NCBI GenBank assembly: GCA_018398815.1
Contig: CM031620.1
Location: 59,353,744-59,417,743 of the forward strand
DNA: 64,000 nt
DNA from: Conus ventricosus
Taxonomy: Eukaryota > Mollusca > Gastropoda > Neogastropoda > Conidae
Reading direction: 5' to 3'
Below the pieces are notes generated by a model that worked only from the letters and a program-made list of their open reading frames with translations, was not told the origin of the DNA and searched no databases. Positions 22,771 to 35,521 of the stretch are shown in pieces. Numbering within the stretch: the first letter of the stretch is position 1; each line of letters starts with the position of its first letter. Both the position numbers and the translations under genes were made by a program.

Positions 22771-25135
22771 AAAGGGTCTTTGTAAAAGCAATCTTGGGGG
22801 ACCATTTTAGTAAATAAATTTCTGATTGTTGATCAAGTTTATTTCACAGCAATGCAGGGTGTCGCAGGGTCTGGGGAGGGGAAAAAACGAGTTGTTAAAA
22901 AAGGGGGACTCCTCGTCTGGGGCGATGGAGCAAAAGGGTGAGACAGCTGAAGGGGGAAAAGATCTTGCGGATTGATCAGTTCTTCCACTTGTCACGGGCA
23001 CAGGGGCCCGCGGGGGAGTCTTGACCCACATGAACAATCACATGCTGATGGGTGAGTTTGTCCGGGGATTGTGCCTAGCCCTGCATCAAATCCTTCATTG
23101 TATCCCGGGGGAAAACACAGTTTGAATACCCTGTCTTTCTCACTGCCAACTCTTGGGTCGTATACCTCAGGACAGAGTCCCTAGAGGACCCAGAAAAATA
23201 CCCAGGGAATCTTTTTAAAAACCGTAAAATTTACTGGAGCTTGTCCCGAGTGCTGAGAATTGAAAGGGTTTTTATCATACTGTGTTACCCTCAAGTAAAC
23301 CCGGAATCGTTTGGCACATTTTGTAACGTGTCATCCTGTCCCCCGCCTAAAACCTGAAAGGAAAAGTGATAAGAAGGGTTTGATGGTTTTTGGGGTATAA
23401 CAGGGTATTTTGCTTCAAGGGTGCCTGGGGGAGGTTTTATTGTTGAAAAATTTCAGGGCGGGGTGCAATGTCATTGGGTTCCCCACCCCTTAGAGTTGAA
23501 GGATCGGGATGAGGAAAGAGGTTTTCTTCGCAGTTATGTCTTCTGTGTCATACGATGGAAGTGGTGGTAGTACGAGCCCTTTTTCCCTCTAGTTTTACGA
23601 ATTTGGGGAAATTCCCAATTGTGCTTTTAATGAAGATTCTCCTACAGAAGTATTAAAATGGGTTTTTTAAGCGTTGAAGATTTCGAAATGACCCTTGATT
23701 CAGCAAGGTTTTTTTATTTTTTTGACTGATGTAATGCTTATTTCATTTTTAACCGCTATTTTCATTCTTCTAGATGTAAATAAATTTGTTCTGAATTAGA
23801 AAGTTCAGCGGCCCATGGTCCCCGATTGTCCCCCAAAACCTGAAATTTTTCGCTGGGGCTTGTAAACTCTTTTCGGGCACAGCGTCTCGGCCTGACTTTA
23901 CCGCTTCTTTCGGAAGCAACTTTTTGACCACTTGCCGTGTCTGTGGATGCCTTTGACACGGGTGACTCCCTTCAGTCCCCTGGGTGTGACCTGTGCAGGC
24001 TGAGCGCAACATGGGGGCTAGCTACAGTGCCAGTGCAGTTCTTTTGAAGACAGTGCATACTGAAACCAGAGAATCATCCTATTTGTCGGGCATCAATTAC
24101 TTCACACTGAGCAATCACGGACCTGGGGCTGGACACACGGGGCTGCTAAGTTGTTTTCTTGTACGGGGCTGAGGGGTGATGGGAAAATCCTCTTTAAAAA
24201 ACGTAGGAAGACGAGTCTTCAACAGCAGAGCTTACTCATCATCTGCAGAAATCAGTCACCCAAATCTTGACACCCGGGACTCTTCCGGGGCCCCTGCCTA
24301 CAGTCAGTCCCTGACAAAAGTAAGGTGCCGGGGCCTTGCTGGTGAAGTAAAGGGAAAATGTGTTTTCCCTTTGAGCCTTCAGTAGAACCCAACCACCGAT
24401 TTTCTAAGGGAGGGAGGGATGGGTAACTAATCCAAAAGGAAAGTGCCCAAATTCGTCAAATAATCGAAGTCTGAGGTTCTATTTTTTATGAATCCCCTGA
24501 AATTCCAGAATACCGATAAAAAACGAGTTCCCCACACTGACAATTCCCCAACCGAACAGGGGAAACGTTTTCTGTTGGGCAAAAGTTGGTTGAAGTTTTT
24601 TTTCTTGACCCGCAGGGGCTGTTTCCATTTTTAATTTTGTCACACAATTTTCCCCCCTGTCAGCTGACAGCAAACACACGCATGTACGCATAGGGACCGG
24701 ACCCATGGCATAAATTACACTTTTAAATTTTAAGATAAATACGCTGTAGAATACAAAAAACCCAAAAACTTACTTTTTTAGGGGCCTATGGGCGACCCTA
24801 ACCCGAAATTTCCTGTTGAAAAGAAGAAAAAAAAAGACGAAGAAGTTAACGTATAATAACGTATTGCACGTGCGGAAACCGCTGACTCCAATTGGCCTTA
24901 CAGCAGGCCACAAATATAGCGTGATCACTGTTTACGGTATGGCAGCTCCTTCATTATTCATAGTAATTACAAAACCAGTGATTACCGACGTACTAAATGA
25001 TTATGTGATAAACAGAGTCCACATTCCGGTGCACAGCTATATCACACATCAGTCATTCAAAAATCACTGCGATCACCCACTTTGATGGACATCAATTCAA
25101 GAAGAACACGGAGCGACAAAAACACGACTTGATAG
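22771..25135. other. No gene recognised; low-quality-looking sequence
   Basis: There is an excess of 3-6 base homopolymers and only short ORFs. I see no motif. If the LINE extends upstream, its 5' end would lie here. Confidence 0.4.
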
Positions 25136-25138
25136 CGT

Positions 25139-25158
25139 TCACACACACACAGAGAGAG

Positions 25159-25191
<33 letters not shown>

Positions 25192-25232
25192 AGAGAGAGG
25201 GAAGAGAGAGAGAGAGAGAGAGAGAGAGTGAG
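25139..25232. repeat. (CA)n then (GA)n microsatellite
   Basis: Simple sequence. Bases 25233-25800 to the right hold no recognisable gene. Confidence 0.9.
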
Positions 25233-25796
25233 AGCGCGAGAAAGTCTGAACAATTTCATTCACTCAATCAATGATTAAGATTTCACGCTGCCCTTGCTAT
25301 GTTGCATCATGATGAGAATGGAGTGTATAAAACAATGTTTAAAAAAAAAGGGCAAATTTGAATGGGGAAACATGATACTCTCGCACAGATCAATAGGCAC
25401 AGGCCTAAAAGAAAGCATGCCTATTCTCTCATAAAGCCTCCACCCCTGACTCTCCAAGAGAGAGGGGAGAACGTGGCAGAAGTGGATTTCAGGAAAGCAA
25501 AATGGAGAAGGGGGAAGAGGGGGGGTGGAAATGGGAGGGAAACCTTAACAAGACACACACTCACACACATTTGCCAGCGGTGAGATCAATAGTTAGTTGT
25601 TTGTTTTGTTGTCGATGATAATCATAATGATGAGGAGGAGGAGGAGAAAGATGTTGATGGTAATGACAATAAACAATTTATCTTGCAACATTTCTACATG
25701 ACCAGTCATTGTCACTAGATAAACACTTCGACTTTTTTTTTTCATCAACATTAACAATGCAATTATCATTACCACATTTGCTATTGATGGCATTTC

Positions 25797-25800
<4 letters not shown>

Positions 25801-25873
<73 letters not shown>

Positions 25874-25951
25874 AGGAGAGAGAGGGAGGGAGGGAGGAGA
25901 GAGGAGGGGAGGGAGACTGAGAGAGAAAGAGAGAGAGAGGAAAGAAGGGGG

Positions 25952-26030
<79 letters not shown>

Positions 26031-26032
26031 TG

Positions 26033-26083
<51 letters not shown>

Positions 26084-26084
26084 G

Positions 26085-26148
<64 letters not shown>

Positions 26149-26213
26149 ATACTGAGAGAAATACCTGAGCACTGACACATACACAGGCGCGCACACACAC
26201 ACACACACACACA

Positions 26214-26300
<87 letters not shown>

Positions 26301-26325
26301 TACTTGAGAGAAATACCTGAGCACT

Positions 26326-26370
<45 letters not shown>
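25801..26370. repeat. (GA)n, (GACA)n and (CA)n compound array with a duplicated module
   Basis: About 330 bp of GA repeats is followed by GACA repeats. Then the module AATACT(T)GAGAGAAATACC, TGAGCACTGACAC, (CA)n occurs twice, separated by another GACA array. Long Leu/Ser ORFs on the minus strand come from the CT-reading strand. Confidence 0.95.
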
Positions 26371-26375
<5 letters not shown>

Positions 26376-26623
26376 TGCGCAGAAAGGCATGATAAACAGA
26401 CAAATGAAAAAAAATATATAAAAAAAAGCAAATACCCGATAAAAAATAAAAAATTTAGAAAGTAACATGGAATGAGAAATGAAACTTTGTAATGAGACAT
26501 GAGTGACAGGGAGTGATGTAATTAGCATAATAAACCATGTAAAAAGCCAACACTGCAAAATAATAGGGAGTCAGGTGGGGGGAGAAGAGGGAGGGGGTGG
26601 CCAGGTATAATGCCAGGTAGCTT

Positions 26624-26638
26624 CCCCCCCCCCCCCCC

Positions 26639-26696
<58 letters not shown>

Positions 26697-27245
26697 ACTC
26701 CTCTACACTCCTCTGACACAAGAATCTGTCATCTCGCATGAAGATGAGGAACTTGAATGAAGGGATTTCAAGGGGGTGCACCCTGTACGATCCTTTAAGC
26801 CAGCAACACAACAGCTGTGAGAGCAAGAGCAGCGTCAACAATCCTCCCTATCCCCCCCCCCCTCCCCCCACCCCCCGCCTCCTCTACCTTGTTCTGTGCA
26901 GGCCCCTGTGTGGAAGACACTAACTGTCACGGGGAGCTGTTACACTCGGTGCCGTGATGCAAATGCCGTCGCCAGGCAGCACACATGCCCTATTGTGCCT
27001 TTTCGCTCCGGAGGCATAAAACAACGGCCAAATATGAGAGAGAGAGAGAGACGATAAATGTCCCTCTGACAAAAAACATGTGCATGGGTTGGGGTTAGTG
27101 ACCATGGTGATGGAGAGACAAGGAAGAAGGTGGAAGGGTGAGGACAATGAAAGTCGGGATGGACTGTGAAAATAAGAATGTAAGGGGATGGGGGGGGGGG
27201 GGGGGGGGGGGGGGGGTGGGGGGGGGGGGGAGGGGAGGGGAGGGG
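26624..27245. repeat. Poly-C and poly-G tracts
   Basis: A C run of about 70 bp at 26624-26697 and a G run of about 45 bp at 27190-27240, with unannotated sequence between them. Confidence 0.9.
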
Positions 27246-27404
27246 GTACAGGAATGAAGGAGGAGGTAGGAGTGAAAAAAAAAGAAAGTCGCTTAGATAC
27301 AGAATCAGACGGGTCGTGAAAGAAGGTACGATGATGATCCTAAACCTGATGACAGAGCAACGTCTCGCTGATCATCTCTACAGCATCAACAAGAACAAGT
27401 CTGG

Positions 27405-27724
27405 TGTTGTTCTGTGGCTACTGCCTGCCCTGCTCTCCTCATGACCTCACAGTCAACTTCCTCTCCATGTCTGTGACACGTCCGAGTCGTGGGCGTCAGC
27501 GAGTTCATCGTGCTGTTACTGGACAGGGACGAAACTCACTATGCTAGCTCTGTGAATGTGCAGTCGTCATCGTCAGTCCTGGGGCTTTTGTACTGAGGGG
27601 TGTCCTCTTCCATCTTGCACCGCACAACAACAGGCACCACTGAACACCACCAAAGCCATTCGCCAGCAGTCCAGTGTCTCCTCCAGTGAGTTGCCTCATG
27701 ACGACTTGGTGGTGGACTGGCAGG

Positions 27725-27725
<1 letters not shown>
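27405..27725 (+). repeat. Interspersed repeat A, copy 2
   Basis: It shares TGCCCTGCTCTC, CCATGTCTGTG, CACCACTGAACACCACC, CAGCAGTCCAGTGTCTCCTC and TTGCCTCATGACGACTTG with the other copies. It is the most diverged copy in the middle, and its end is replaced by a G run. Confidence 0.7.
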
Positions 27726-27760
<35 letters not shown>

Positions 27761-29139
27761 GGGGGAGGCCACAGGAAAAGGCGAAGACAGAATGAAACCA
27801 ACAGAAAAAGAGAAAGTAATGACGGAGAGACACACAGGAAAGACGGTAAGAGAGGACAGTGGGCAGGTGAAGGGGTGGGGCTGGAGAGGGGGATACCAGA
27901 GGGAGTGAGAATGAGGGGGGTGGGGAGGGGGGGAAGGGAATTATAAAAGGGGAGGGAGGGGGGGGGAAAAGGGGAGGGGGATTAAAAGGAGGGGGGGAAA
28001 AAGGGAGAGGAATTTAAAAAAGGGGAGTGGGAGAAGGGGGGGGGAATTATAAGAAGGGGGTGGGAAAAGGGGAGGGGGATTTTGGGGAGGGAAGGGGGGG
28101 GGAAAGGGAAGATTATAAAAAAGGGGGGGGGAGGGGAGAGGGGATTTTGGAGTGGAAAGGGGGAGAGGAGTTATAAGAAGGGAGTGGGAGAAGGGGAGGG
28201 GAATTTTAAAAAGGGGGGAGGGGAATGGGGGGGGGAGGGGGGGAGGGAGTTATAAGAAGGGGGGGAGGGGGAGGAAGGGAGGGGGGGAGGGGGATTAAAG
28301 AAAGGGGGGGGGAGGGGGGAGGGAGATTAAAGAAGGGGATGGGGGGGAGGGGGGGGGGGGAGATTATAAAAAAGGGGGAGTGGGGGGAGGGGAGAAGAGT
28401 TTTAATAAGGGGAAGGGGAGGGGAGAAGTTTGAAAGGGAGTGGGAGGAGGGGGGGATTTTGAAGGGGGGGGAGGGGGGGAGATTAAAAAGGGGGAGGAAG
28501 TGGAAGGAAGTGGGAGGGGGAGGAATGGAGTGGGGGGAAATGGGGGGGGAAGGGAAGGGGAGGGATGGAAGGGGAGTGGGGGGAGGGAGAGGGGTGGGGT
28601 GAGGGGGAAAAGGGGTGGGAGGGGGAGGGGGAAAGGGGGAGGGGAGGGGAGGTGATGGGGGAGGGGTGGGAGGTGAGGGAGGGGGGAGTGGGGAGGGGGG
28701 AAGAGGGAGGGGGAGAGGCAAGGGGTGGGGAGGGGAGGGGAGGAGGGATGAGGGGAATGAGTGGGGGGATAGGATGGAAATTGGGGTGGAGAAGATGGAT
28801 GGGAGGTGATGGGAGGAGGGAGTGGGGGGGAGTGAAGAGGGATGGGAATGATGCGAAGAGGGAGTGGGAGGGGGGGAGGGGGATGGAGATATGAAAGGGG
28901 AGTGGGGGTGGGGGGGGGAAACAGTGGATAGGGGAGGGGGGAGTGGGGGGAGTGAAGCAAAGGGGGGATAATGGAAAAGGGAGGGGGAGGAGGGGGGGGG
29001 AGTGGGGGTGGTGGGAGGAAGGAGTGGGGGGGGGGGAGGAGGGAGGGGGAGGAGTAAAAGGGGGATGGAGATGATCGAAGAGGGAGTGGGGGGGGGAGGG
29101 GTGGGGGGAGGGGGGGGGGTGGGGGGGGGAGAGCGGGAG
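27726..29139. repeat. G-rich minisatellite, left half
   Basis: Degenerate GGGAGTGGGAGG-type units. Near 28800-28870 the text (GGTGATGGGAGGAGGGAGTG, AGTGAAGAGGG, TGATGCGAAGAGGGAGTGGG) matches 34600-34660 in the array on the other side of the P element. Many units here have inflated G and A runs. The array is rich in potential G-quadruplex tracts. Confidence 0.8.
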
Positions 29140-30899
29140 ATACTACTTTACGAAACGACACTGCCTCTTACACCCTACAAGTCCGTTCAGTCGATTATTC
29201 CCTAGTCGGCGCGGGTGCGGCTCGGGGGGCTGCTATTGAAAACGTTGCCGTGATGTAAACAACGACCCCCGGGGCCGCTTTTGTTTATAACTTTTCCCTT
29301 GAACTGCTCAGCAGTTTGTGACGAAGATTCAAACCCTTTACACTTTTTTGGCCCTCCTTGTGTTTGTGTGGTGTGCATGTGGGTGGTGTGTGCATGCATG
29401 TGTGCATGCATACCATGATATTTATTTTGTATAGTGGGGTGTGTTGTGTGTTGTGTGTGTGGTGTGTGTGTGGTTGTGGTGTTGGTGTGTGTGACTGTGT
29501 TAAATGGGTGAAGGTGGGGGGGGGAAAGAGAGATTTGTGGCTTTGTTTAAATTTAAAAAAAACCCATTTATTTGTCCCCAAAATCAAATTATTGTTTTGT
29601 GTCAGTTTAAAACAACGCCCAAACAATGGCAAAATGAAGGGGGGAGGTGGGGGGTGGGGGGGGGTAATGCGCCCGTCTCATCCCAAAAACATGAAAAAAG
29701 TTCTGCCTCAATACAAAGGGATTAAAACAAAAGGGGTTGCATTTTCCAAACTTTGCAAAAATTTGCAACAAATGTCTTCTTTAAAATAGAGCAAAGAAAA
29801 AGCACACAATTTCAAATACACCTCAACCTCAAAGTACTTTGCGACGAGTGGGCCTAGCATGAAACGGTCATTGATACATGTGGCTTACACCGGTATGCGG
29901 GGGTGGGGGGGGTTTTTAAAATGTGAGAGGAGAGAACTCTTGCGTTCTTTGAGGGGAACATTTTTCATCTTTTTTGTTTCTTTTAAGACCTTTTGGGGGA
30001 AAGGGGAACTGCATATTTCAAGGGAAAATGCAGGCGAACAGACAAAAATTTGTCGACAAAAATTTCTCAGTGTTGCATTGCGCCAGGGACATGAAAAAAC
30101 ATTTTGGGCTCATTTTTCTTTGACAATGCCCGAAAACGGGCTTGACGTTGTCACGATGATGATTTACCCCACAGCTGAATAGCTATTTCAAAAACCCCCG
30201 GGCCCCCCCAAAAGGGGGACTTGGTATTTGGGGCCCTTTTTTTCTTTGAAAAGGTTGAGAATGCTTTGTTCAATAACATTTCATCTTGTCGCCAAAAGAG
30301 TTCCTGTAACTTACTGTTGCAGGGATCCAGAACTTTTTTTTGGAGCTTCAGGGCAATGTCCCCACGATATAGGCCAATACTTGCCCTCTCTTTTAAAGGG
30401 TCGAGTTTTTTGGGGGTGGGAGGGGCTGGCAAAGCAAAAACACTGACTGTTTTCATTTTCCCCATCGTCCGCAATTTGTGCTGGCAGGTTTTTCGTTTGT
30501 TTGCATTCAACTTCAGAAAAAAAAGGCTCGAATCTCTTCCCATTTGCGCCGTCATGGGGGCAAAGATTTGAGCTCCTTTGCCTGGGAATCAATTTTCGCT
30601 GCTGCGGCAGAAGGGTTTTCAAACCCGCCCACTATTTCCAGGATCTGTGAAAAAAAATTCCGAGACATCTTTTTCACCTGTCTTGAAAGGGGAACTTAAA
30701 ACCCAACGTTCATCAGATCCCCCCAAGCCCTTTTGCACAGCTTGATTGCCATTTTCCCCCCCGTAGGGGGGAAGCTGGTTCCTAATTTGGGCGGGCCCTT
30801 TGTCTACCCGGAAAGCATGCGTTCAAAAAACTTTCAGGGCCCAATTGGCTTAAAATGATTCCCCTGACTTTGCGGGACGACAGATTTTGGAATTAAACG

Positions 30900-31720
30900 C
30901 ATTTTAAAAGTTGGTCAAATGCTCAATGAAATTGGCTGTTGCCGTTGCCTTTTGGTAAAACTGAAGACGCTAAAGGAGCCAGCGCAACAGAGTGCGACAA
31001 CACTTGAGTGCATATCGTCCTTTTTGAAAGAAAGGGGGAATGAAATGTGCCTTCTGTGAGTTTGGGAGCGATTCTCACATGTTCTCTTTGTCAAACCTGA
31101 AAAGTCTTCAACGTGCTGCCCAATGTGGTTTTTCCCATCAAAAAGAACCTTTTTTTTTGGATTGTTCGAATATTCTTCACGAGGGGGGGTCATGATGACA
31201 TACACTTTTCGGCCTTTGGGAAGAAGAAGGGTCATTTTCAGAAATTTCAAAGGGTTAAAGTTTTCTGTTGTTTAGCCTTGGTCCCCAAACACCCCTTTGA
31301 CGTCAGACCAGCCCCGCTCTGTCTTTGAAAAGCATGCATCAAAAAAAGAAAGGAGCATTTCAAAGTAATGGGGCCCCTAGAAAGGAAATATCCATGGCTG
31401 TTCCATTTCTTTTTAGTCCCCGCACCATGAAGACGTGGGATGGTTTGGGGATATTTACTTTGCCAAGATCCCCCAAATCTTCAAACCCTTCAACTCGTCC
31501 CTTCCCGCATCATGCAACAATTCCTTTTTGACATTTCATCAAAATGATTGCACTACTTTGTCACTGGAGGATGATTTCAGTTTTTTTAACGCAAGGCGTC
31601 AAAAATGGCCTGGGAACCAGGGTTTTCCCTGTGTGTTTCGCTCCTCTCTGGAGCTTTCTTTCCGTTTGGGAATGAAACACTTCTTCAAGAGCCTATAGCC
31701 TTTGGGGCGGGATGAAAAGA
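30900..31720 (-). CDS. P-element/THAP9-type transposase, RNase H-like core
   Basis: The enzyme would bind the TIRs through its THAP domain and cut and join DNA with an RNase H-like fold. On the minus strand I read a DEMS-type motif (FDEMS, 31530-31545), GFEDLG (about 31465), VFMVRGLKRKW (31400-31432), KGVFGDQG (31275-31303), GRKVYVIM (about 31205), then FDGKNHIGQHVEDF (about 31090-31135) and RRHISFPLSFKKDDM (about 31020-31060). Two of these contain acidic residues that correspond to catalytic Asp positions in P transposase (DEM and DQG). Plausible C-terminal sequence continues to about 30100 and a linker lies at about 32050-32740. Several frame shifts are present, but the whole block has inflated homopolymers, so intactness cannot be judged. 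Confidence 0.7.
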
Positions 31721-33334
31721 GACAAAGCAAAGAGCTTTTTTTCTTCGCTCCCTACCCCCCCTTTTTTTTTCCCTACGCTTTCAAAAGCGTTTAATGAATC
31801 AAAAGAAACATGGGGAAGAAAGGAGGTTCGAAACAATGTTTGCCTTTTTCTGGCTATGTGATTTTTTGGGCCCCCTTTTGACTGTAACCCCAAACCCGGT
31901 AGAGCTTGTTTTGACTTGACTTCAGCCTTGTTGAGATTTTTTTTCCCCGTCTTTGTGGGGGTGGGGTTGAGGATGGTGAGGTTCAGTTGGTAAGCTGAGC
32001 TCCTCTCCTTTATCTGCCCAAACCACCCATGACATTTTTAAAGACTGGAGAAAGGAATCTGATTTATCATTTACATAAATTTTCAGGAATGAAAATTGGG
32101 GAAAAAAAATCTCTCTCTTCTCTCTCCTCTCGTTTTTTTTGCCTTTTCTTCTCTTTCTCTCTCTCCCCCCCCCCCTCCTCTCTCTCTCTTCCCTCTCCCC
32201 TCTCTCTCCATTTAAAAACCTTTTAGAGCGAAAACAGTCTGAGGACTCACGAATTTCATTATCAAAGGATTTTAAATATTTGCTTGTCTGAATTCGATGA
32301 TTTAATCATTTTTTTTTTTTCATTGCAAGACATAGTCTTTTAAAAACAAGCCCTGAAAACTCGTGATTACCATCACCCTTTTTCACCCCATCCTCCCCAA
32401 AACATGCCCGTTTTCTTTAAAACCTGTTTCATCACACCTGCTTTTTTCTGTTCTTTTGGGGGGCGGTGCTTGTCGTTTTTCCCTTGGGGATTTTTTTGGG
32501 GATTGACTTTAGGTGGGGGTTTGGGGCGTCAAAAATGGTGGGGTTTCCATGTGTTTTTTTAAAAGGTCCTCGGGTCGTCAGGTCTCAGGAATGGGTTTTG
32601 GGTCAAAAGTTCCGGCAGAATTGGGAGCTTTGTTGAGTGGCACTGGTCTTGCGACAGGAATCTCGGCTATTTTTTTAACCCCCGTCGCACCCGGAGACAC
32701 AGGACCTGCTGCTTTTAACCTCTTATGAATTATACACATGGCAGTTTGTTTTTGTTTACGGGGTTTCAGATTTTCGATCTATATATCAACCGAAATGCCA
32801 AAATGGTTTTCCTTCTCCCCACACCACACACACACAACACACACCCCACACACACAAACACACCACCACAAAGCCCTGCAACGCACGCAGAGAAAGGGGA
32901 GAGAAGAGAGAGAGACAGAGAGAGAGACAGGAGAGAGACAAAAAGGGGAGAAAGGGGAGAAGGGGAGAGAGAGGAGAGAGAAGATTTGGTATGAAACCTG
33001 TGCGGCACTGTCATTTTCAACATAAACATCACTGGCCATGTGAGGGGACGGTATGCGGGGGCTGGTTTTTCCCCGCCCCAGTTTTTTAGCTAACGGGGCT
33101 GTAAATAAGCCCGTAGGCTTAATTTATTTCTAGAAGAAACAAGGGATGCGCATTGCTCTTTCCTTTCATATATATATATAAACTTTTAAAAATCTGCCCA
33201 TGTGGCTTCATAGTCATACTATAAACTTGATCTAGACTAGACTCAAGTTGCACCAGATGCATAGTCCCACACCGTATTGCTTACGTGGTTTACTCTGCCA
33301 ATAATTAATAAAATGCAATAAAGTTTGTACATAC

Positions 33335-33452
33335 CTTTCTTCATCCTTTGGAAAACGAAAAAATGCCAGCCCTTCACAATCGATTTTGTTGCGAGCGTTT
33401 GAACAACAGATAGCGCTGCAGGCTTCGCTCCTTGCTTCTTGCGCGTCGCCAT
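33335..33452 (-). CDS. THAP zinc-finger first exon of the P-element transposase
   Basis: ATG at 33452 (context CCAACATGGCG) opens a short basic leader. The next frame gives CSAICCSNARNK, then CEGLAFFRFPKDEER, and a GTATGT donor at 33334. C-x3-C followed by F-x-FP-x-D is the N-terminal half of a THAP domain; the C-x2-H half would be in the next exon. Leader and THAP frames differ by one base near 33418-33427, which fits one missing G. The start lies 95 bp inside the right TIR, as expected for a compact P element. Confidence 0.7.
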
Positions 33453-33547
33453 GTTGGAGCTGAGTTTACACGTGCTGACTAAGGGCCGTAACCTAGTCCC
33501 CGGTCTTACGGAAAACCCCCAAGTGTCGTATCTCGGTAATGTAGTAT

Positions 33548-34975
33548 GCTCTGGGGAGAGGGAGTGGGAGGTGATGAAAAGAGGGAGTGGGAGGAGGGGA
33601 GAGGGAGTGGGAGGTGATGGGAGGAGGGAGTGGGAGGTGTGGAGAGAGAGAGGGAGGCGATGAAAAGAGGGAGTGGGAGGAGGGGAGAGGGAGGTGATGG
33701 GAGGAGGGAGTGGGAGGAGGGGAGAAGGAGTGGGAGGAGGGGAGAGGGAGTGGGAGGAGGGGAGAGGGAGTGGGAGGTGATGAAAAGAGGGAGTGGGAGG
33801 AGGGGAGAGGGAGTGGGAGGAGGGGAGAGGGAGTGGGAGTGATGGGATGAGGGATGTGGGAGGGGGAGGGGAGTGGGAGGTGATGAAAAGAGGGAGTGGG
33901 AGGAGGGGAGAGGGAGTGGGAGGTGATGGGAGGAGGGAGTGGGAGGAGGGGAGAGGGAGTGGGAGGTGATGGGAGGAGGGAGTGGGAGGAGGGGAGAGGG
34001 AGTGGGAGGTGATGAAAAGAGGGAGTGGGAGGAGGGGAGAGGGAGGTGATGAAAAGAGGGAGTGGGAGGAGGGGAGAGGGAGTGGAAGGTGATGAAAAGA
34101 GGGAGTGGGGGGGAGGGGAGAGGGAGTGGGAGGTGATGAAAAGAGGGAGTGGGAGGAGGGGAGAGGGGGTGGGAGGGTGATGAAAAGAGGGAGTGGGAGG
34201 AGGGGAGAGGGAGTGGGAGGTGATGAAAAGAGGGAGTGGGAGGAGGGGAGGGAGTGGGAGGTGATGAAAAGAGGGAGTGGGAGGAGGGGAGAGGGAGGGG
34301 AGGTGATGAAAAGAGGGAGTGGGAGGAGGGGAGAGGGAGTGGGAGGTGATGAAAAAGAGGGAGTGGGAGGAGGGGAGAGGGAGTGGGAGGTGATGGGAGG
34401 AGGAGGAGTGGGAGGAGGGGAGAGGGAGTGGGGGGTGATGGGGGAGGGAGTGGGAGGAGGGGAGAGGGAGTGGGAGGTGATGAAAAGAGGGAGTGGGAGG
34501 AGGGGAGAGGGAGTGAGTGGGAGGAGGGATTGGGAGGAGGGGAGAGGGAGTAGGAGGTGATGAAAAGAGAGAGTGGAAGGAGGGGAGAGGGAGTGGGAGG
34601 GAGTGGGAGGGAGTGAAGAGGGAGTGGGAGTGATGCGAAGAGGGAGTGGGGAGGAGGGAGAGGGAGGTGATGGGAGGAGGGAGTGGGAGGTGTGGAGAGG
34701 GATTGGGAGGTGTGGAGAGGGAGTGGGAGGTGTGGAGAGGGAAGTGAGAGGTGATGAAAAGAGGGAGTGGGAGAGGGAGTGGGAGGTGATGGGAGGAGGG
34801 AGTGGGAGGAAGGAAGAGGGAGTGGGAGGTGATGAAAAGAGGGAGTGGGAGGAGGGGGGAGGGAGTGGGAGGTGATGGGAGGAGGGAGTGGGAGGTGAGG
34901 AGAGGGAGTGGGAGGTGATGAAAAGGGAGTGGGAGGAGGGGGAGGGAGTGGGAGGAGGGGAGGGTAAGGGGAAGA
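33548..34975. repeat. G-rich minisatellite, right half
   Basis: About 30 copies of a roughly 43-bp compound unit alternating GGGAGTGGGAGGAGGGGAGA with GGGAGTGGGAGGTGATGAAA. The array starts at the P-element right TIR. A 560-codon Pro/Ser ORF on the minus strand runs through it and is a repeat artefact. The short G tracts make it G-quadruplex-prone. Confidence 0.95.
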
Positions 34976-35339
34976 CAGCCTCCTTCCTGAGACTTTAGAG
35001 TTGGGTGCGATGTCGCCGTCAGTCAAGGGAAACAACGCTGCACTGATGTCGTTAGAGGATTTGCAACAGAACACTGCTGTTTTGTTGTTGTTGCTGTGTT
35101 TCATTAAAGAATATTTCCTCGTTACACTGCTAGTAAAGCACCGTTGAATATGTTTGTTTCTTTCCTTCGCTGGTTTGCTGCTGTCCACGTTGCTAGCTTC
35201 GCTCTCTTTAACATCTTCTTGGTGAAAGCTAATCAGGATTGTGTTCCCTGTGGATTGCAGTTGAGGTTTTTGGGGTTTGGTATATTTTGTTTGTTTTGTA
35301 TTTTCATAATCCTAAGAAATTTGTTTCTCTCTCTTTCTC

Positions 35340-35343
35340 TCTC

Positions 35344-35400
<57 letters not shown>

Positions 35401-35447
35401 ACACACATACATACACCACACACACACACGCACACACACCACACACA

Positions 35448-35509
<62 letters not shown>

Positions 35510-35510
35510 G
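35340..35510. repeat. (CA)n microsatellite next to KLHL18 exon
   Basis: A CA array ending 12 bp from the donor side of the Kelch exon at 35522. Confidence 0.95.
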
Positions 35511-35521
35511 CCATGACTCAC

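Larger units (their letters stand above)
29140..33547 (-). mobile_element. P-element/THAP9-like DNA transposon
   Basis: The left terminus (29140-29162) reads ATACTACTTTACGAAACGAC, then ACT. The right terminus (33522-33547), read inward on the minus strand, gives ATACTACATTACCGAG, then ATACGACACT. These are imperfect terminal inverted repeats. Inside on the minus strand are a THAP-domain first exon (33335-33452) and a P-element-type transposase core (about 31700-30900). The element interrupts the G-rich minisatellite at 27726-34970. P elements make 8-bp target duplications, which cannot be judged in G-rich flanks of doubtful quality. Confidence 0.8.

Noticed and set aside
25593..26558. 321-codon Leu/Ser/Cys/Val ORF on the minus strand
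   Set aside because: It is a translation of CT and TG repeats.
33506..35188. 560-codon Pro/Ser-rich ORF on the minus strand
   Set aside because: It is the complement of the G-rich minisatellite plus the P-element end; composition and length come from the repeat unit.
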